From assembly GCA_902591925.1 (NCBI GenBank), contig CACJCN010000002.1, forward strand, positions 172,418 through 236,417: 64,000 bases of DNA, in the 5' to 3' direction. Below the pieces are notes generated by a model. It was given only the letters and a program-made list of their open reading frames with translations. It was not told the origin of the DNA and did not search any database. Numbering within the stretch: position 1 is the stretch's first letter; each line of letters starts with the position of its first letter. Shown here in pieces: positions 9,407 to 18,526 of this stretch. A program made the position numbers and the translations under genes. The stretch is from an uncultured SAR86 cluster bacterium (GTDB taxonomy: Bacteria > Pseudomonadota > Gammaproteobacteria > Magnimaribacterales > D2472).

Positions 9407-9550
9407 ATGGGTGAATATGACGCAGTTTGGGTTTTTCTTATTTCTTTGGTTTTTGTTGGTTTTTATATTTATATAGAAGCAAGACCAAAAGGCTCAAATT
9501 TTTTTGGTAATATTTCCGATACGATTGGAAGATTTTTTAGAAACAGATAA
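9407..9550 (+). CDS. Tiny single-span membrane protein (47 aa)
   Basis: A 47-codon reading frame starting MGEYDAVWVFLISLVF, with one hydrophobic segment (about residues 7-24) and a basic tail ending RFFRNR. It sits between the ketoacyl synthase and TspO on the same strand. Its stop is one base before the likely TTG start of TspO, which supports it being a real coupled gene. I do not recognise a family. It may be a small partner of the TspO-like protein. Confidence 0.5.
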   Translation: MGEYDAVWVFLISLVFVGFYIYIEARPKGSNFFGNISDTIGRFFRNR

Positions 9551-9551
9551 T

Positions 9552-9992
9552 TTGTTTAACAAAAAACTAAGTATTTTTGCCTTTACTTTTATAGCTCTTG
9601 TTCTAGGTGGGCTGTCCTCTTCAAATACTGGTGATGACATTTGGTATCAAGAGCTTACAAAATCATCTTTAAATCCTCCTGGTTACGTCTTTGGAATTGT
9701 CTGGCCAATTCTATATGTATGTATGTCTATCTCTGCATACAGGGTATTTGAAAAGGTATATAAAATATTTTTTGTTCAGCTATTCTTTAATGCTATATGG
9801 TCTTGGTTATTTTTTGCTTTTCATTTGCCTGTAATCGCATTACTAGATATTTGGTTACTAATTTATTTAAACGTAAAAATAACAATTGTACTTTTTAAAA
9901 CAGATAAGATATCAACTTTTTTATACATACCCTACGTTCTTTGGTTATGTTTTGCCTCTTATTTAAATCTATTTATTGTTATAAACAATTAA
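9552..9992 (+). CDS. tspO: TspO/MBR family membrane protein
   Basis: About 146 residues with five hydrophobic segments. TspO marks are WYQELTKSSLNPPGYVFG, VWPILYVCMSISAYRV and the FNAIWSWLFF segment. TspO proteins bind porphyrins or related ligands in the inner membrane and affect stress and tetrapyrrole handling. No ATG is available. TTG at 9552 directly follows the stop of the tiny upstream gene and is preferred. An earlier TTG at 9504 would overlap that gene and add an unusual N-terminus. It converges with the CNT transporter, overlapping by 4 bp. Confidence 0.85.
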   Translation: MFNKKLSIFAFTFIALVLGGLSSSNTGDDIWYQELTKSSLNPPGYVFGIVWPILYVCMSISAYRVFEKVYKIFFVQLFFNAIWSWLFFAFHLPVIALLDIWLLIYLNVKITIVLFKTDKISTFLYIPYVLWLCFASYLNLFIVINN

Positions 9993-11239
9993 ATAAAAAT
10001 TCCAACAATTAGACCAGTCATGCATGATGCAAGAGTTGCTCCAACAAGTGCCTTGAAAGAAACATTTATAAGATCGTCTTTTCTTTCAGGAGCCATTGCA
10101 GTTATACCTGATATTAATATGCCTACTGAAGATAAATTTGCGAAACCACACAAACTATAAAAAGTAATTAATTTTGATCTATCTGAAAGTTCACCACTAT
10201 CTAAAGCAGCTAAACCAGGATAAGCAACGAATTCGTTCAGGGTAGTTTTAATACCAAGTAATTCTCCAGCAATCACTGCCTCACTCCAAGGGATACCCAT
10301 TAACCAGGCAATTGGAGCAAAAATGTAGCCTAAAATAATTTCTATAGATAAATCAAAACCAAACTGATAAGAAACTGCTCCTAAAATTGAATTCACAATA
10401 TAAACTAAAGCAATTACAGCTATTAGAATTGTTCCAACACTAACTGCAATACTCGCTCCATCTGATGCCCCTCTGGTAACTGCGTCCATTGTACTTTTGT
10501 AAACTTTTGGAACCTTATTCTCATTAAAATCAGTTATTGAATTTGAGGGAATCATAATATTTGCGTACATAATTGCAGCAGGAACTGATAAAACTGAAGC
10601 AGTTATAAAATGTTGAATCAAATTTTCGTTTATAAAAGCATTTTCTAAGATACTTATAAGTGCAACCATTACTGAGCCTGCAACTGTAGCCATACCTGCT
10701 GTCATTAAAATTAATAATTCTTTATTTGATAATTTGCTTACATATGGTCTTACTAATAAAGGTGCTTCAACTTGACCAACAAAGATATTTGCAGCTGCGC
10801 CCAGACCAACGGGCCCTCCAATATTAAATAGTTTTTGACATGCTTTAGAGATCAAATTAACAATAAAAGGTAAGATTCCCCAATACCATAATATTGCAGA
10901 TATGCATGCCATTACGACAATGTATGGAAGAACACCAAATGCAAATGTTTCCAGTAAAGATCTATATGGACCGGCATCATCGGATGGGGGATAACCGAAA
11001 ACAAAATTAGCTCCCTCAATTGTTGCATCTTGAAGAATCACCACTCCATTTCCCAATATTTCAAATGCGCTTATAACAAATGGCACTTTCAATAATACAG
11101 CTGCTAATAATATTTGGGACAAAATACCATACAGCACATATTTATAATTAATGATTTTGTAATTATCTGATAAAGGTAAAGCTATGATAATCAAACCAAA
11201 GAAACCAATTATTATTTGCAGTAATGTATATAAATCCAT
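9989..11239 (-). CDS. nupC: Concentrative nucleoside transporter (NupC/CNT)
   Basis: A 416-residue multi-spanning inner-membrane protein of the CNT family. It imports nucleosides with H+ or Na+. The conserved core is GQVEAPLLVRPYV followed by ELLILMTAGMATVAGS, with GELLGIKTTLNEFVAYPGL and LCGFANLSSVGI later. These are the two re-entrant loop regions that bind the nucleoside. It starts 1 bp after the stop codon of the oxygenase gene, so the two form an operon. This hints that the oxygenase may act on a nucleoside-derived compound, which is not proven. Confidence 0.93.
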   Translation of the reverse strand: MDLYTLLQIIIGFFGLIIIALPLSDNYKIINYKYVLYGILSQILLAAVLLKVPFVISAFEILGNGVVILQDATIEGANFVFGYPPSDDAGPYRSLLETFAFGVLPYIVVMACISAILWYWGILPFIVNLISKACQKLFNIGGPVGLGAAANIFVGQVEAPLLVRPYVSKLSNKELLILMTAGMATVAGSVMVALISILENAFINENLIQHFITASVLSVPAAIMYANIMIPSNSITDFNENKVPKVYKSTMDAVTRGASDGASIAVSVGTILIAVIALVYIVNSILGAVSYQFGFDLSIEIILGYIFAPIAWLMGIPWSEAVIAGELLGIKTTLNEFVAYPGLAALDSGELSDRSKLITFYSLCGFANLSSVGILISGITAMAPERKDDLINVSFKALVGATLASCMTGLIVGIFI

Positions 11240-11240
11240 A

Positions 11241-12143
11241 TTAATAAAGTTTAATTTCTTTAAGCCTTTGATCTAGGAAAGTGTCGGCAAGTATCCCCTC
11301 ATCATCTTCTCTAAAAACTGATTTTAAATTGATTGATGGAGAAGGATGAAGAAAAAATGGAATACTATATCTTGATTTTGGTTCCGCCTCGGTATCCTGA
11401 ATAACTCTATGAGTGGTGCTTTTTAATTTCTTATCCGTGACTAATTGCATCATATCACCAATATTACAAACAATAGCTTCAGAACTTGGTTCAACCTTGA
11501 TCCATGATCCATCTTTATTTAAAACCTCTAAACCACCTTCTTCTGCACCAATTAGAAGAGTGATTAAATTGATATCTTCATGAGCTCTGGCTCTATGAGG
11601 ATTAGATAAAGATTCGATAGGTGGGTAATGAATAGACCTCAAAAGAGAATTACCTTTTTCAACCCACGAATTAAAATAATTATTATCAAGGCCCAATGAC
11701 AATGCAATTACAGATAAAACTCTTGAACCTATTTTATGTAATTCATTATAAAGTTCATCAAAATTAGAATTAAACTGAGGCACTTGTTCTATGATAAGAT
11801 TTTTAGGTATTTTTTCATCAAATGAATCATCAATAACAGGTCCATGATGCCAAAACTCTTTTTGATCTGCTATCTTCTCACCTACAGCTGTTTCAATACC
11901 TTTTGGGGTATAACCTCTTGCGCCTTTTGATCCAACCGAGCTGTATGTATTTTTAATTTCGTAATCTAAATCAAAAAAGGCTTTTGAAGATTTATAGCAA
12001 TCATCGACGAGTTTTTTAGATAAACCATGTTCGATTATTGAGAAAAAACCATGGTCTGAAAGAGCTGCTTTAAGTAAATTAATTGAATAAGAATCACCCT
12101 TTTCAATTTCTTTAAAAGATAGTTCTGGTATTAAGTTACTCAT
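11241..12143 (-). CDS. 2-oxoglutarate/Fe(II) dioxygenase, isopenicillin-N-synthase-like
   Basis: A 300-residue non-haem iron oxygenase. The Fe(II) facial triad is visible as His188 and Asp190 in HEDINL, and His245 in TTHRVIQ. The 2-oxoglutarate-binding R-x-S is Arg258/Ser260. The N-terminal half has the DIOX_N look (HGFFSIIEHG). Family members hydroxylate or desaturate small molecules; the substrate here is unknown. It lies directly upstream of the nucleoside transporter. The ATG at 12143 comes 5 nt after a terminator-like hairpin that follows the Oar-type TonB receptor, and no Shine-Dalgarno sequence is seen. Confidence 0.9.
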   Translation of the reverse strand: MSNLIPELSFKEIEKGDSYSINLLKAALSDHGFFSIIEHGLSKKLVDDCYKSSKAFFDLDYEIKNTYSSVGSKGARGYTPKGIETAVGEKIADQKEFWHHGPVIDDSFDEKIPKNLIIEQVPQFNSNFDELYNELHKIGSRVLSVIALSLGLDNNYFNSWVEKGNSLLRSIHYPPIESLSNPHRARAHEDINLITLLIGAEEGGLEVLNKDGSWIKVEPSSEAIVCNIGDMMQLVTDKKLKSTTHRVIQDTEAEPKSRYSIPFFLHPSPSINLKSVFREDDEGILADTFLDQRLKEIKLY

Positions 12144-12148
12144 AATAA

Positions 12149-12170
12149 AAAGGCGGTATAAACCGCCTTT
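12149..12170 (-). terminator. GC-rich hairpin between Oar-like receptor and oxygenase
   Basis: A perfect 9-bp stem (12149-12157 with 12162-12170), a 4-nt loop, then five T on the minus strand, as in an intrinsic terminator. It follows the receptor stop by 19 bp, and the oxygenase start is 5 nt beyond the stem. A TATAAT-like stretch just before the stem could instead be a promoter for the oxygenase. Confidence 0.8.
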
Positions 12171-12189
12171 AAATTATATATAAGTATTA

Positions 12190-15100
12190 TTAGAAATTAT
12201 ACTTAAATCCAAGCTGAGCTCTCCACACACTTTGTGTAGCTGATAAACTCATATTATATGGATTACTAAAGCTATATCTGAAAGCATTCCTACTGTAATC
12301 ATACCTTTCGCCATCGACAATTTTTAAATCGATGACAGGAATTCTTCCTGAGTAATAACCATATCGAATTACACCCTTATCGTCATCTAGTAAATTGAGT
12401 AAATTTTCAATTCCAAGTGTAATAACAAATTCATCATTTTCTCTGAAGCCTGGCAATATTTGCGTAATTTTGAAATCTAGTGAAGATTGCCAAGGGAATC
12501 TCATTGCACTTCTATCAGCAATTTTTCCAGCATATCCTTCAAGTCCAAATACATTGTAAAGAAGATCTAAAACAGCTTCTTCCCTTGCAAGTGCATCTGC
12601 TGAACCTTCACTACCACAGTCACGAGAATAACAAACAAGTGGATCACTCCTTGTTGGTATGTATAGAAGAGATGAACTATCATCATTTAAATTATAGTCG
12701 TAACCAAAAGCTTTTGCTTTGTAATCACTAGTTCTACCTGTGAAAGTATCAAATGTTGGATAAGCAGGCAAGCCAGATTTTCTCTCAAATATTAAAGTAA
12801 ATGTAGTTGGCTTATCTGCACCAAAAAAGTAGTGCTTAGATCTTAAAGTAGCAAGCAATCTATGTTCAGTTTCATAAATCGATCTCATTGCTCTTCTATT
12901 ATTGAAGTCTATTGCGCCTGTCTTACCGTAGTTTGAATTTGATGTTGAGGATGTCATACCATTAAGAGCAGTATTATCCTGTCCAGTGTAGCTTAACGAA
13001 ACAACGGTATCTCCATCTCTAAATGCTTTATTTAAAGTAGCGGAAATAACCTCTCTCTCACCACAGCAATCATTATAAAGACCTGCTTTATAGGTTTTTC
13101 TACCGGTCATATTATAGATTGGTCTTCCATCAGGGGCTGTTTCAGTTGGAACAGTTGGAGTATCTCCAACTAGTGGATATCCTGTGTCAATTACTTTGTA
13201 TAAAGCCTCTTCTTCTTTTGTTTTAAGATATGTAACTGTCATATCCATGTCATAGGGAAGATCTCTTTCATAAGTAATATTTAATATTTTGGATTCAGGC
13301 CAATCAAAGCTCGGTGCAATAAAGTCAATTTTTGCACTTGTTAGAGGAGCATCTGATATTGCTTGTTGTACACATGCTGGCAACCCATTGCCTGGCAATA
13401 ATAACGGATTACAACCTGCTGGTGCATAACGATCGTCATAAGCAGATGTTCTTACTCCATCGTTAGTATATGCATTTGATATCCAAACAGTTGGTAATTT
13501 TGATGAATAAGTTCCGTAAGTCACATTAATATCGCTCACATCATCAATTACTAAATCCATTCCTAGTCTAATGTTTAGCAAGCTTGCGCCATCGATACCA
13601 CCATTAGGAAAGCCATATGTAGCCTCAAAATCTGCATTTCTTGATGGAGAGTCATCTGAATCATATTCATCGTATCGAATTCCTGCTGTCAAACTTAACC
13701 TATCAGAGTATGCATATTCATCCATAACATAGATAGATGAGAGTCCATAATCAAATATTGCAGCAGCGCCATCGACATTACCATCTTTTGCATTATTAGC
13801 TTCAAAAGCACTTGCTACTCCTGCCTCATAATCTGCAAGTGTATCGAATTCCCAGGCACCATCTTGTGCAATAACAAATACGTTATATATGTCATAAACC
13901 GTATTTTCATATCCAGCGGTTATTTTATGATCGCCAGTATAGTAAGTCATCTTAGCCTTAAAGAAATCCGTTTCAGTTGCTAATGCGTTTGCACTTCTAT
14001 AGATATCAGCTCCTAAATAAACTCTCATACCATAGGCATCATCTATATAAAAATTTGGAACATCTTGGCCTGCTGGAGAGTTTTGACTGGTATCAGTACT
14101 TTTTGTTGAGTAATAGATTTCAGATATTAAATTATCTGACCAGTCAGAAACTAAGAGAACGCTTGAAGTATCTGTTTCTTCGCCTTTGAAGTATGAAGCT
14201 GATTCAAAATAAAAACTTGAGTTACTTCCTTCAGCTCTTAAACGATCGCCTTCAGTACTTTTATAGTTATATGTCAATCTATGATTCTCATTAATAATAT
14301 AATCCACTCTTAAAGATGTATTTTCCTGATTAGATTCTGTTGTTGAAGCAACACCTAAAGGATCCCATCCATATTTTGTTTGAGTTAGATTTCTTATGTA
14401 ATCTACTTGCTCTAATGTAATAGCTTGTTCATTTGCAGCACCTGATCCTGCAGGGCCATACAAAACTGGGTTAGTTACTGTTGTTTCCTCATATGTTAGA
14501 TAAAAGAATGCTTTATCCTTAACAATAGGTCCTCCAAAGGTAAAACTTTCAGCTGTATCTTCTTTATCAAAAGTATATTTTTTACCCTCAATTTTATCTC
14601 CATAAAATTGATCGCCTCTATCGTAATATGCAACACTTCCTTCAAATTCGTTAGAGCCACCTTTCGTAACAAACTCAATAATTCCACCTCTAAAATTTGA
14701 ATACTCTACAGATGCTGGAGCAACTTTAACTGACATTTGATCAATCGAATCTAAATTGATTGGACTCCTTTGTGAAGGGTAACCATTATCATTAAGACCA
14801 AAATCATCATTAAATGATACTCCGTCAACCTTGATATCGTTGCTTCTTGGGTGGGCACCTGCAATTGAAATATTCTCATACCCATCTTCAGTATCATCTA
14901 GAGAAACAATTGGATTTAATTTAATTAAATCTTTAATGTCTCTTGTTACTGATGGAGTTTCTTGAATAGTTTGAGCATCTATCGTCGAAGAGTATCCTAA
15001 ACTATCATCTGATGTAACTTTTTGCGCAACTACAACAACATCGTCAACGGTATCAGCAGAATTAAGAAGAAAAGACAGTCTTGCTGTTTCCCCTACAACC

Positions 15101-15381
15101 AAACTAGTACTTATTTCATCAGACAGCAATCCAGCTGCAGAAACTTTGATAGTGTAAGGGCCTCCCGGTCTTAAACCACCAGCAAAGTATTTACCAGAAG
15201 AATCTGTGGTTCTAGTGACGGTTGTATTTGTAGGCTCGTAAGTAATTTCTACTTGTGCACCGTTAACAGAACCCTCTGCTGAGTTAACAGTTCCTGTTAT
15301 ATCAGATGTTAGTTCTTGTGAGAGCAGAATCGGTGAGACAAAAATAGAAAATAAAGTAATTTTTAAAAAATTTCGAATCAT
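12190..15381 (-). CDS. Oar-like TonB-dependent receptor with carboxypeptidase-regulatory domain
   Basis: A 1063-residue outer-membrane protein. After a signal peptide (about 1-22) comes a carboxypeptidase regulatory-like, Ig-fold domain (about 25-105: GSVNGAQVEITYEP through GGLRPGGPYTIKV). A plug domain follows with SPINLDSIDQMSVKVAPA and GGIIEFVTKGGSNEFEG, then a large barrel ending in the typical aromatic LGFKYNF. This layout matches the Oar / OmpA-related TonB receptors, which often take up peptides or proteins. ATG at 15381 is preferred over GTG at 15393, since GAGGAG lies about 11 nt upstream of the ATG and would touch the GTG. A hairpin and an oxygenase gene follow. Confidence 0.9.
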   Translation of the reverse strand: MIRNFLKITLFSIFVSPILLSQELTSDITGTVNSAEGSVNGAQVEITYEPTNTTVTRTTDSSGKYFAGGLRPGGPYTIKVSAAGLLSDEISTSLVVGETARLSFLLNSADTVDDVVVVAQKVTSDDSLGYSSTIDAQTIQETPSVTRDIKDLIKLNPIVSLDDTEDGYENISIAGAHPRSNDIKVDGVSFNDDFGLNDNGYPSQRSPINLDSIDQMSVKVAPASVEYSNFRGGIIEFVTKGGSNEFEGSVAYYDRGDQFYGDKIEGKKYTFDKEDTAESFTFGGPIVKDKAFFYLTYEETTVTNPVLYGPAGSGAANEQAITLEQVDYIRNLTQTKYGWDPLGVASTTESNQENTSLRVDYIINENHRLTYNYKSTEGDRLRAEGSNSSFYFESASYFKGEETDTSSVLLVSDWSDNLISEIYYSTKSTDTSQNSPAGQDVPNFYIDDAYGMRVYLGADIYRSANALATETDFFKAKMTYYTGDHKITAGYENTVYDIYNVFVIAQDGAWEFDTLADYEAGVASAFEANNAKDGNVDGAAAIFDYGLSSIYVMDEYAYSDRLSLTAGIRYDEYDSDDSPSRNADFEATYGFPNGGIDGASLLNIRLGMDLVIDDVSDINVTYGTYSSKLPTVWISNAYTNDGVRTSAYDDRYAPAGCNPLLLPGNGLPACVQQAISDAPLTSAKIDFIAPSFDWPESKILNITYERDLPYDMDMTVTYLKTKEEEALYKVIDTGYPLVGDTPTVPTETAPDGRPIYNMTGRKTYKAGLYNDCCGEREVISATLNKAFRDGDTVVSLSYTGQDNTALNGMTSSTSNSNYGKTGAIDFNNRRAMRSIYETEHRLLATLRSKHYFFGADKPTTFTLIFERKSGLPAYPTFDTFTGRTSDYKAKAFGYDYNLNDDSSSLLYIPTRSDPLVCYSRDCGSEGSADALAREEAVLDLLYNVFGLEGYAGKIADRSAMRFPWQSSLDFKITQILPGFRENDEFVITLGIENLLNLLDDDKGVIRYGYYSGRIPVIDLKIVDGERYDYSRNAFRYSFSNPYNMSLSATQSVWRAQLGFKYNF

Positions 15382-15457
15382 AATTTTACACACTCCTCAG
15401 GTGGAAATTTACACTCTAATAATATATATCAAAATTTCTTAATTCACTATTACAATT

Positions 15458-15475
15458 TTGTAAATTTTATGTAAC
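15458..15475 (+). promoter_or_regulatory. Direct heptamer repeats, 11-bp period, upstream of Oar-like receptor
   Basis: TTGTAAA (15458-15464) and ATGTAAC (15469-15475) are separated by four T, giving an 11-bp period like PhoB-box half sites. They lie 77-94 bp upstream of the receptor start but point the opposite way. The surrounding sequence is very AT-rich, so chance is possible. Confidence 0.25.
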
Positions 15476-15477
15476 TT

Positions 15478-16431
15478 TTAATTTTTCAAGCTTATTGAAT
15501 TTAAAATCTCACCATTCTTATCTTTAATATCGATATTAATATCATTATTTAATATTTTAAGCACGCTATAGTTCTCTTGAGGATAAGTCTCTCCAATTAG
15601 ATATTTATCTGTTTCAAAAAATGCTGAGCCAGGTTTATTCATTGATGAAGATGTTATTTCAATGATGCCATTTCGTTTGTATATACCACTTCGATGTCTG
15701 TCTCCAGAAAAAAGAATTGTTCTATCTTTGTATTTTTCTAAAATTTTTAAAAGCTTTGTTCTGTCGTTTGGGAAATTGCTCCACTTTTCAAAGCCATGAT
15801 CTTCAGGAATAATTTGTATCGAACTAAATATGAATAAATAATCGAAGTTGCTATTTAACTCTTTCTCTAACCATGTCCATTGCTCTTTTCCAAGAATTGT
15901 TGAACTTTCATCGTTATTTTTCTGATAACTCCCTTTCTTACCTTTGAGTTGAGATCTAAAGTATCTTGTATCAAGAAAAATTAATTTATACTTTCTATTA
16001 AAAAAAACCTTATTCTCTGAAAAATAAATACCCTCTCTTGATCTTCTCACATCATTTATGGGAACATTCCAAAAATCTAAAAATAAGTTTTCTGCTAATT
16101 TCTTATATTTATAATCACTACCGCCATCATTTTTTCCATAATCGTGATCATCCCAAATTGCAAAGATATCTGTTTGATCTAGAAAGTCAGGTAAAAGTTT
16201 TTCCTGTTTGCTGTAAGCTCTTTTCATTTTATAAAGATTTTCAAATATTGAATCTCCGTATACGTTATCTCCAAGAAAAATAAAGTAATCTAAATTTTCC
16301 TCTTCTATTGGTTGCCAGATTGGTTGAGGGAAATCTTGATCAAGGCAAGATCCAATACCTATCTTTATTTCATCGGAAATTAAAAAATTTGAAAAGAAGA
16401 CAAATAAAACTAAATAAAATTTATCTTTCAA
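15478..16431 (-). CDS. PhoD-like metallophosphatase/phosphodiesterase, exported
   Basis: A 317-residue protein of the alkaline phosphatase D-like metallophosphatase family. The metal-binding blocks appear in order: GIGSCLDQ, FLGDNVYGD, WDDHDYGKNDGG, LDTRYFRS and FSGDRHRSG. It would release phosphate from phosphomonoesters or diesters outside the cytoplasm. A hydrophobic signal-like stretch opens the protein. The start is a TTG at 16431 whose bases overlap the TGA stop of serS, a typical coupled start. A farther TTG at 16473 would only extend into serS. It is one of several phosphate-acquisition genes in the window. The exact substrate is unknown. Confidence 0.85.
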   Translation of the reverse strand: MKDKFYLVLFVFFSNFLISDEIKIGIGSCLDQDFPQPIWQPIEEENLDYFIFLGDNVYGDSIFENLYKMKRAYSKQEKLLPDFLDQTDIFAIWDDHDYGKNDGGSDYKYKKLAENLFLDFWNVPINDVRRSREGIYFSENKVFFNRKYKLIFLDTRYFRSQLKGKKGSYQKNNDESSTILGKEQWTWLEKELNSNFDYLFIFSSIQIIPEDHGFEKWSNFPNDRTKLLKILEKYKDRTILFSGDRHRSGIYKRNGIIEITSSSMNKPGSAFFETDKYLIGETYPQENYSVLKILNNDINIDIKDKNGEILNSISLKN

Positions 16432-17675
16432 TTTACATTTATTGTGGATGAGCCAAAGTAATCGATTAAACAATCAGGTATTTTAATAGAATCTTTGCCG
16501 TCATAATTATTTTCAATCAAAGCAATTAAGCATCGTCCTACGGCTAAACCAGAACCATTGATTGTATGAACAAAGTTATTTCCATCTTGAGATTTATATT
16601 TTATGTTTGCTCTTCTTGCTTGAAAATCGGTAAAGTTTGAGCAAGAGGATATTTCTCTATACTTGTTTTGACTTGGCATCCAAACTTCTATATCAAAAGT
16701 CTTCGATGATGAAAAACCCAAATCACCAGTACATAACTCTATAATTCTGTATGGTAAACATAATTTGTCTAAGATCTCACAAGCATTATTCAACAAATTT
16801 TCTAGGCATTTCATAGACTCATTAGGATGAGTTATTTGGACTAACTCAATCTTTTCAAATTGATGTTGTCTGATTAATCCCCTTGTATCTTTTCCATAAC
16901 TACCTGCTTCAGATCTAAAACATGGTGTATGTGATGTTACTTTTATAGGTAAATCTTTTTCATTTATAAACTCATTGCGAAATAAATTTGTAAGAGGAAC
17001 TTCTGCTGTGGGAATTAAATAAAGTTTTTCAGAGGCTTTGAATAAATCCTCCTCAAATTTTGGTAACTGGCCAGTGCCAATTAAAGAATTCTCATTCGCC
17101 ATATATGGCAAGTAATATTCTTCATAACCATTTTCTATGGCGCAATCAATCATAAAATTAATTAAAGAGCGTTGAAGTTTTACCATATCACCTTTTAAAA
17201 CTGCAAATCTTGAGCCAGCAAGTTTAGAGGCGATTTCTGTATCAATTTTTTTTGTAATTTCTAAATGATCGAGATTATTGGTACTTATGATTTTTCCATG
17301 TTCACTAAGGACTTTATTATCATCTTCGTTAGTACCTTCTGGAACAGTTGTATCTGGAATATTTGGCATATCAAGCATTAAGTTATTTTGTTTCGTTAGC
17401 AATTCTTGTAAATCAGAATCTTTAGATTCAAGTTCTACATTAAGTTGATCTATAGTATTTTTCAGATCAGATGTATCTTTGCTACTTGCCTTCAATTTAC
17501 CAAACTCACTCGAAAGTTTTTTTCTTTCAGCCTGGAGCTTTTCAACATTTATTTGAAGTTCTTTTCTGCTGTCTTCTAAAGAAAAAAATAAGGATTTATC
17601 AATTTTGTATCCTCTTTTTTTTAATGATGTTTGAACATCATCAAAATTATCCCTTAATTTTTTTATATCTAGCAT
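16428..17675 (-). CDS. serS: Seryl-tRNA synthetase
   Basis: A 415-residue class II aminoacyl-tRNA synthetase that charges tRNA-Ser in the cytoplasm. An N-terminal coiled-coil arm (about 25-100, rich in Lys/Glu/Leu) is followed by the catalytic core. The core has motif 2 (CFRSEAGSYGKDTRG with RQHQFEKIE) and motif 3 (GSGLAVGRCLIALIEN). IPTAEVPLTN is the usual serine-site block. ATG at 17675 shares a base with the crcB stop (TAATG). A 5-codon longer frame starting in crcB is less likely. It follows crcB, lolA and ftsK, a common gammaproteobacterial order. Confidence 0.98.
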   Translation of the reverse strand: MLDIKKLRDNFDDVQTSLKKRGYKIDKSLFFSLEDSRKELQINVEKLQAERKKLSSEFGKLKASSKDTSDLKNTIDQLNVELESKDSDLQELLTKQNNLMLDMPNIPDTTVPEGTNEDDNKVLSEHGKIISTNNLDHLEITKKIDTEIASKLAGSRFAVLKGDMVKLQRSLINFMIDCAIENGYEEYYLPYMANENSLIGTGQLPKFEEDLFKASEKLYLIPTAEVPLTNLFRNEFINEKDLPIKVTSHTPCFRSEAGSYGKDTRGLIRQHQFEKIELVQITHPNESMKCLENLLNNACEILDKLCLPYRIIELCTGDLGFSSSKTFDIEVWMPSQNKYREISSCSNFTDFQARRANIKYKSQDGNNFVHTINGSGLAVGRCLIALIENNYDGKDSIKIPDCLIDYFGSSTINVN

Positions 17676-18034
17676 TATTTTGTGATCCAAGCTCCGATAA
17701 AAGTAGCAAAAATAGTTAATATCACAGTGAGCATTATATATGAAAGAGCTTGAATTAAATTTGTATTAGCAATCATTATGGTTTCATGTGTAAATGCAGA
17801 CATTGTAGTAAAAGAACCCAAAAATCCAACTATAAAAAAATAATATGAGCTATCTTTGACTGGAATAGTGGCGCCAATTATAAAACCAACCAGGAAACAT
17901 CCTATAATATTTACAACTAAGTTTGAATATAAAGAAATAAAAGAAAAGTTTTTATATAATATTTCATTGATTCCAAATCTTGAAACAGCTCCTAAGGCGC
18001 CTCCAAAACCAACTAATATTATATTTAAAAGCAT
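17675..18034 (-). CDS. crcB: Fluoride channel CrcB/FluC
   Basis: A 119-residue, four-TM small membrane protein that exports fluoride as a dual-topology dimer. Family marks are GGALGAVSRFGINE near the N-terminus, NIIGCFLVGF, and the phenylalanine-box region FFIVGFLGSFTTMSAFTHE. It sits between lolA and serS with 1-bp overlaps on both sides, so it is expressed as part of the housekeeping operon. No fluoride riboswitch is seen, consistent with its position inside an operon. Confidence 0.95.
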   Translation of the reverse strand: MLLNIILVGFGGALGAVSRFGINEILYKNFSFISLYSNLVVNIIGCFLVGFIIGATIPVKDSSYYFFIVGFLGSFTTMSAFTHETIMIANTNLIQALSYIMLTVILTIFATFIGAWITK

Positions 18035-18525
18035 TATGATTTAATAAAGTTTATCAAGGTATCAATACTCATATTATCTTTGTACCTTATTTGTATATTA
18101 TTCTCGTTCAAAATTTCGAAAGAATACTCATTGCCATTGTTAATTAGTGTGAAATTTTTTTCATCATAATAATTAATACTTAAATCATCTACGGTAAAGT
18201 CATTATTTATTATGCTTAATAATCCATAAGAAATGTCCTCAAATTTTATGTATTTTTTTTGATCAAAATCCAAATCATATATTTCAATTCCATCATAGTT
18301 TATAAAATACTTTTCATTAAATGGAGATATTATTTCTATTTCAATTGAATTATCGTCATTCCTTACAAAGGTTCCAAAAGATTTCTCAAAATTACCAGTT
18401 ACACTATTAAAACTGGTCTGCTCAAAATTAAGATTCTGTTTAAAAAAATTATTAACAGTTTCAGACAAATCTGCTGAAACCATTAAACTAACGGTTAAAA
18501 GTATGCTTAGTTGAAAAAACTTCAA
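18034..18525 (-). CDS. lolA: Outer-membrane lipoprotein carrier LolA
   Basis: A 163-residue periplasmic chaperone that carries lipoproteins from LolCDE to the outer membrane. A signal peptide (about 1-18, ending VSA) precedes LolA-like beta-strands: NFEQTSFNSVTGNFEKSFGTF, EIISPFNEKYFINYDG and IYDLDFDQKKYIKFE. Similarity is moderate, but the position between ftsK and crcB-serS is diagnostic. The start is TTG at 18525, 1 bp after the ftsK stop. The usual downstream rarA gene is missing. LolA would serve the large lipoprotein at 52-55 kb. Confidence 0.88.
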   Translation of the reverse strand: MKFFQLSILLTVSLMVSADLSETVNNFFKQNLNFEQTSFNSVTGNFEKSFGTFVRNDDNSIEIEIISPFNEKYFINYDGIEIYDLDFDQKKYIKFEDISYGLLSIINNDFTVDDLSINYYDEKNFTLINNGNEYSFEILNENNIQIRYKDNMSIDTLINFIKS

Positions 18526-18526
18526 T

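Noticed and set aside
12480..12731. Open frames antisense to the TonB receptors and other large genes
   Set aside because: Low-complexity His/Leu/Gln-rich translations opposite strongly supported genes, without start signals; they are shadows.
18035..18060. Possible fluoride riboswitch ahead of crcB
   Set aside because: crcB overlaps lolA by one base and the upstream sequence is lolA coding; no riboswitch fold fits.
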